DNA of 64,000 nucleotides, taken from the NCBI GenBank assembly GCA_034509495.1, contig CM067503.1, positions 49,535,783 through 49,599,782 on the forward strand, read 5' to 3'. The position numbers and the translations under genes were made by a program. Below the pieces are notes generated by a model. That model did no database searches and was not told where the DNA came from. It worked only from the letters and a program-made list of their open reading frames with translations. Numbering within the stretch: the first letter of the stretch is position 1; each line of letters starts with the position of its first letter. Positions 60,625-64,000 of this stretch are shown piece after piece. The DNA is from Acestrorhynchus altus. Its lineage: Eukaryota; Chordata; Actinopteri; Characiformes; Acestrorhynchidae.

Positions 60625-62575
60625 AATTAATATCCAGTATGAATCTCTAATAACAATAATATCCAGTATGAATCTCTAATAACATTAATATCCAGAATGA
60701 ATCTCTAATAACATTAATATCCAGAATGAATCTCTAATAACATTAATATCCAGTATGAATCTCTAATAACATTAATATCCAGAATGAATCTCTAATATCA
60801 TTAATATCCAGAATGAATCTCTAATAACATTAATATCCAGTATGAATCTCTATTAACATTAATATCCAGAATGAATCTCTAAAGACATTAATATCCAGTA
60901 TGAATCTCTATTAACATTAATATCCAGAATGAATCTCTATTAACATTAATATCCAGAATGAATCTCTAATAACATTAATATCCAGTATGAATCTCTATTA
61001 ACATTAATATCCAGAATGAATCTCTAATAACATTAATATCCAGAATGAATCTCTAATAACATTAATATCCTGTATGAATCTGTAATGGCATTAATATCCA
61101 GTATGAATCTCTAAAGACATTAATACCCAGAATGAATCTCTAAAGACATTAATTTCCAGAATGAATCTCTAATAACATTAATATCCAGTATGAATCTCTA
61201 ATAACATTAATATTCTGTATGAATCTCTAATGGCATTAATATCCAGTATGAATCTCTAATAACATTAATATCCAGAATGAATCTCTAATAACATTAATAT
61301 CCAGTATGAATCTCTAAAGACATTAATTTCCAGAATGAATCTCTAATGACATTAATATCCAGAATGAATCTCTAATAACATTAATATCCAGAATGAATCT
61401 CTAATGACATTAATTTCCAGAATGATGCTCTAATAACATTAATATCCAGAATGAATCTCTAATAACATTAATATCCAGTATGAAGCTCTATTATCATTAA
61501 TATCCAGAATGAATCTCTAATATCATTAATATCCAGTATGAATCTCTAATATCATTAAAATCAGAATGAATCTCTAATATCATTAATATCCAGAATGAAT
61601 CTCTAATATCATTAATATCCAGTATGAATCTCTAATATCATTAATTTCCAGAATGAATCTCCAATAACACTAATATCCAGAATGATGCTCTAATAATATT
61701 AATATCCAGTATGAAACTCTAATAACATTATTATCCAGTATGATGCTCTAATAACATTAATTTCCATTATGATGCTCTAATATTATTAATATCCAGTATG
61801 AATCTCTAATATCTTTAATATACAGTATGAATCTCTAATAAAATTAATATCCAGAATGAATCTCTATTATCATTAATATCCAGAATGAATCTCTAATATC
61901 ATTAATATCCAGAATGAATCTCTAATATCATTAATATCCAGTATGAATCTCTAATAACATTAATATCCAGTATGAATCTCTAATATAATATCCAGTATGA
62001 ATCTCTAATGGCATTAATATCCAGTATGAATCTCTAGTTATTAATATCCAGTATGAATCTCTAATGGCATTAATATCCAGTATGAATCTCTAATATCATT
62101 AATATCCAGTATGAAGCTCTAATGGCATTAATATCCAGTATGAATCTCTAATAACATTAATATCCAGAATGAATCTCTAATATAATTCATATCCAGTATG
62201 AATCTCTAATAACATTAATATACAGTATGAGTCTCTAATGACATTAATATCCAGAATGAATCTCTAATATCATTAATATCCAGAATGAATCTGTAATATC
62301 ATTAATATCCAGAATGAATCTCTAATAACATTAATATCCAGAATGAATCTGTAATAACATTAATATCCAGAATGAATCTGTGTAATATCATTATATCCGT
62401 ATCTCTAATATCATTCATATCCATAGTATGAATTTAATATCATTCATATCCAGTATGAATTCAATAATATTCATATCCAAAAGGAATCTCTAATAACATT
62501 AATATGTTGTGTATGAATCTCTAATGACATTAATATCCAGATTTAAGCTCTAATTACATTAATGTCCAGAATTTT
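60625..62575. repeat. 29-bp satellite array, about 65 copies
   Basis: Units of the form ATTAATATCCAGAATGAATC then TCTAATAAC, length 29 with occasional loss or gain. Two unit types alternate irregularly (CAGAATG and CAGTATG), and the TAATAAC end also occurs as TAATATC, TAATGGC, TAAAGAC and TATTAAC. Homogeneity falls toward 62380-62570, as expected at an array edge. Confidence 0.97.
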
Positions 62576-62799
62576 AGCCCCACCCATTCCCCCTAGAGCA
62601 GTTTTGTTCCAGCCTTCATCAGTTTAGCTCCACCCATTTAACCTCAAAAGGGACAGCAGTGAGGTCAGGTCCTCATGTTGTATGATTAGTTCTTCTACTG
62701 TAACTCCTAAAAGGTACTGATCCGGCTACCCAGAGAACAACATCGGCTACTGCCGAGGTTCTTTCCGCCTTTTAAGGAACAGTCTGTTTAACTCTTCGG

Positions 62800-63265
62800 G
62801 ATAAAGAGACATTGAATATTTCCACTGTTTTTGTTCCTCAGGTGCTGCATGTGGAGCTCACGCTGGAGAAATGTAGGATATGGGCTCTTTAAATGTGCAT
62901 GTACAGGAGCCTCCAGAGTGCCGGGCGCGGTCGCTGTCCACAGCCAAGCACAAAGCTCATAATCTTTAATGCAGGAAAGATTAAAACGCTAAGTGTTGAC
63001 AAGCCAGCGACATCTCTTCAAGTGTTTAAGCCGTTTGCAGGAGTCACACACCACCAGCTCTCTCCGACTAAATTAAAGTAATTGGCTTTTCAGATTGCTC
63101 TCGATAGTCAATCAGGTATATCTTTGAGTAAGAGGCTTAGTGGAAATATTTCTCGTAATTAGTCGGTCAACTCAGCGGGCAGGACGGCTAGAGGAGGCTG
63201 AAGGAAGAAAGAGGGTGAAAGATGAATGAGGTCCCGACCCACTTCTTTCAGCTCCTCATCTGAGT
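62800..63265. promoter_or_regulatory. Candidate conserved noncoding island
   Basis: Unique, compositionally balanced DNA directly beyond the satellite. It is dense with homeodomain-like cores (AAAGTAATTGGC, CGTAATTAGTCGG) and short A/T-G/C mosaics such as CATAATCTTTAATGC. It has no splice-bounded reading frame. The texture resembles deeply conserved vertebrate enhancers. This is inference only. Confidence 0.35.
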
Positions 63266-63329
63266 GACTTGAATCCTGACCAACAGAACAATGACCTTCT
63301 TCAACTCTTTCTGGCAGGTTATTCTAATG

Positions 63330-64000
63330 TCATTTAGGTGTGAAGGGCTGTCCTTTTTATTCAAAGAACAGGGCTTTATCAAAGTCCGACCAAATAAATA
63401 AGCTTCAAGGAAGTGTATCATGGAGAAAAAAGATATTTCTGAGGAGAGAAGAAGAGCTGTTGATGCTCTTCCTGGAAAAGGTTACAGAACCATCTCTAAA
63501 GAGTTTGGACTCCACCAATCAGACAGATTGTGTACAAATGGAGGAGATTCAGGACCATTATGACCCTCCCAGGAGTGCTCCACCAACAAAGATCACAGAG
63601 TGTGGAACAGTCCACCAGCTCACAAAGGAACCCAAGAGAACTTCTAATCAACTAAAGGTTTTTCTCACATTGGCTATTGTTAATGTTCTTGAGTCCACCA
63701 TCAGGAGAACACTGGGCAGGACACATGATGCTTGCATATCAACCGGATCAATGTTTTGTGGACAGATGAGACCAAAATGTATATGTATGTTTTAAATGAG
63801 AAGCTTTTGGAGACAAGAAAACACTGCATGGTATAAAATCCTTATGCCATCTGTGAAATGTGGTGGTGGTGCTAGTATTATGGTTTGGGCCTGCTTTGCT
63901 GCATCTGGGTCAGGACTGCTTGCCATCATTGATGGAACAAATTCTGAATTCTACCAGAAAATATCAGGACATCTGTCTGTGAGCTGAATCTCATTAGAAT
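63330..64000 (+). mobile_element. Tc1/mariner transposon, cut by window edge
   Basis: Same family as 5730-6865. The translation has a DNA-binding region (EKVTEPSLKSLDSTNQTDCV; HQLTKEPKRTSNQLKVFLTL; STIRRTLGRTHDACIST), WTDETKMYM-type sequence around 63755-63790, and VKCGGGASIMVWACFAASGS at about 63858-63920. A stop at 63795 and frameshifts mark it as dead. The 3' part lies outside the window. Confidence 0.85.

Noticed and set aside
60625..62575. Regular repeats that could suggest a CRISPR array
   Set aside because: The 29-bp units are directly joined with no unique spacers, and the genome is a vertebrate's.

Overview
This window is vertebrate genomic DNA, almost certainly from a ray-finned fish. 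The genes are split into many GT/AG-bounded exons, and the intergenic and intronic DNA is full of fish-type Tc1/mariner transposons, L2, Rex1-like and RTE-like LINEs, (CA)n and (GATA)n microsatellites and long satellites. Shared repeat families hint at an otophysan lineage (characin, catfish or relative), but that is a weak inference. There is one assembly gap of 500 N (58501-59000).

Two genuine protein-coding genes can be rebuilt exon by exon, both on the minus strand. The first (1509-22994, coding exons only) is a subfamily VI (ADGRF) adhesion G-protein-coupled receptor. I could chain 23 exons with compatible splice phases into an open frame of 1234 codons: signal peptide or anchor, two tandem half-SEA-like plus 8-cysteine modules, a Ser/Thr/Pro linker built from duplicated 27-nt microexons, a SEA domain, two Ig domains, a hormone-receptor-like Cys module, the GAIN/GPS region, seven transmembrane helices and a short tail. 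The second (32483-40493) is a cysteine string protein of the DNAJC5 family, most like DNAJC5G, in four coding exons (199 codons) with an intact J domain, HPD motif and 13-cysteine string. In human, ADGRF3 and DNAJC5G both lie in 2p23.3, so the pairing may be old synteny.

Layout: 1-1508 is flank, an L2 3' end and the receptor 3' UTR. 1509-23064 is the receptor, whose introns carry Tc1 copies and a Rex1-like LINE fragment. 23065-32482 is intergenic, with two L2 blocks, and ends in the presumed dnajc5g 3' UTR. 32483-40499 is dnajc5g, whose introns hold a Tc1, an L2 tail and a decayed L1 ORF1. 40500-48120 is flank with a foldback element, LINE and Tc1 pieces and a CpG-rich candidate promoter near 47.5-47.75 kb. 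48285-53680 is a 19-bp AT-rich satellite broken up by three LINE insertions. 53.7-58.3 kb is LINE debris. 59.0-64.0 kb has two islands that look like conserved noncoding DNA on either side of a 1.9-kb, 29-bp satellite, and ends in a Tc1 copy cut by the window edge.

The receptor would act at the cell surface. The cysteine string protein would be a palmitoylated Hsc70 co-chaperone on vesicles. Nothing in the sequence links them functionally beyond being neighbours. All transposase and reverse-transcriptase reading frames seen are interrupted.
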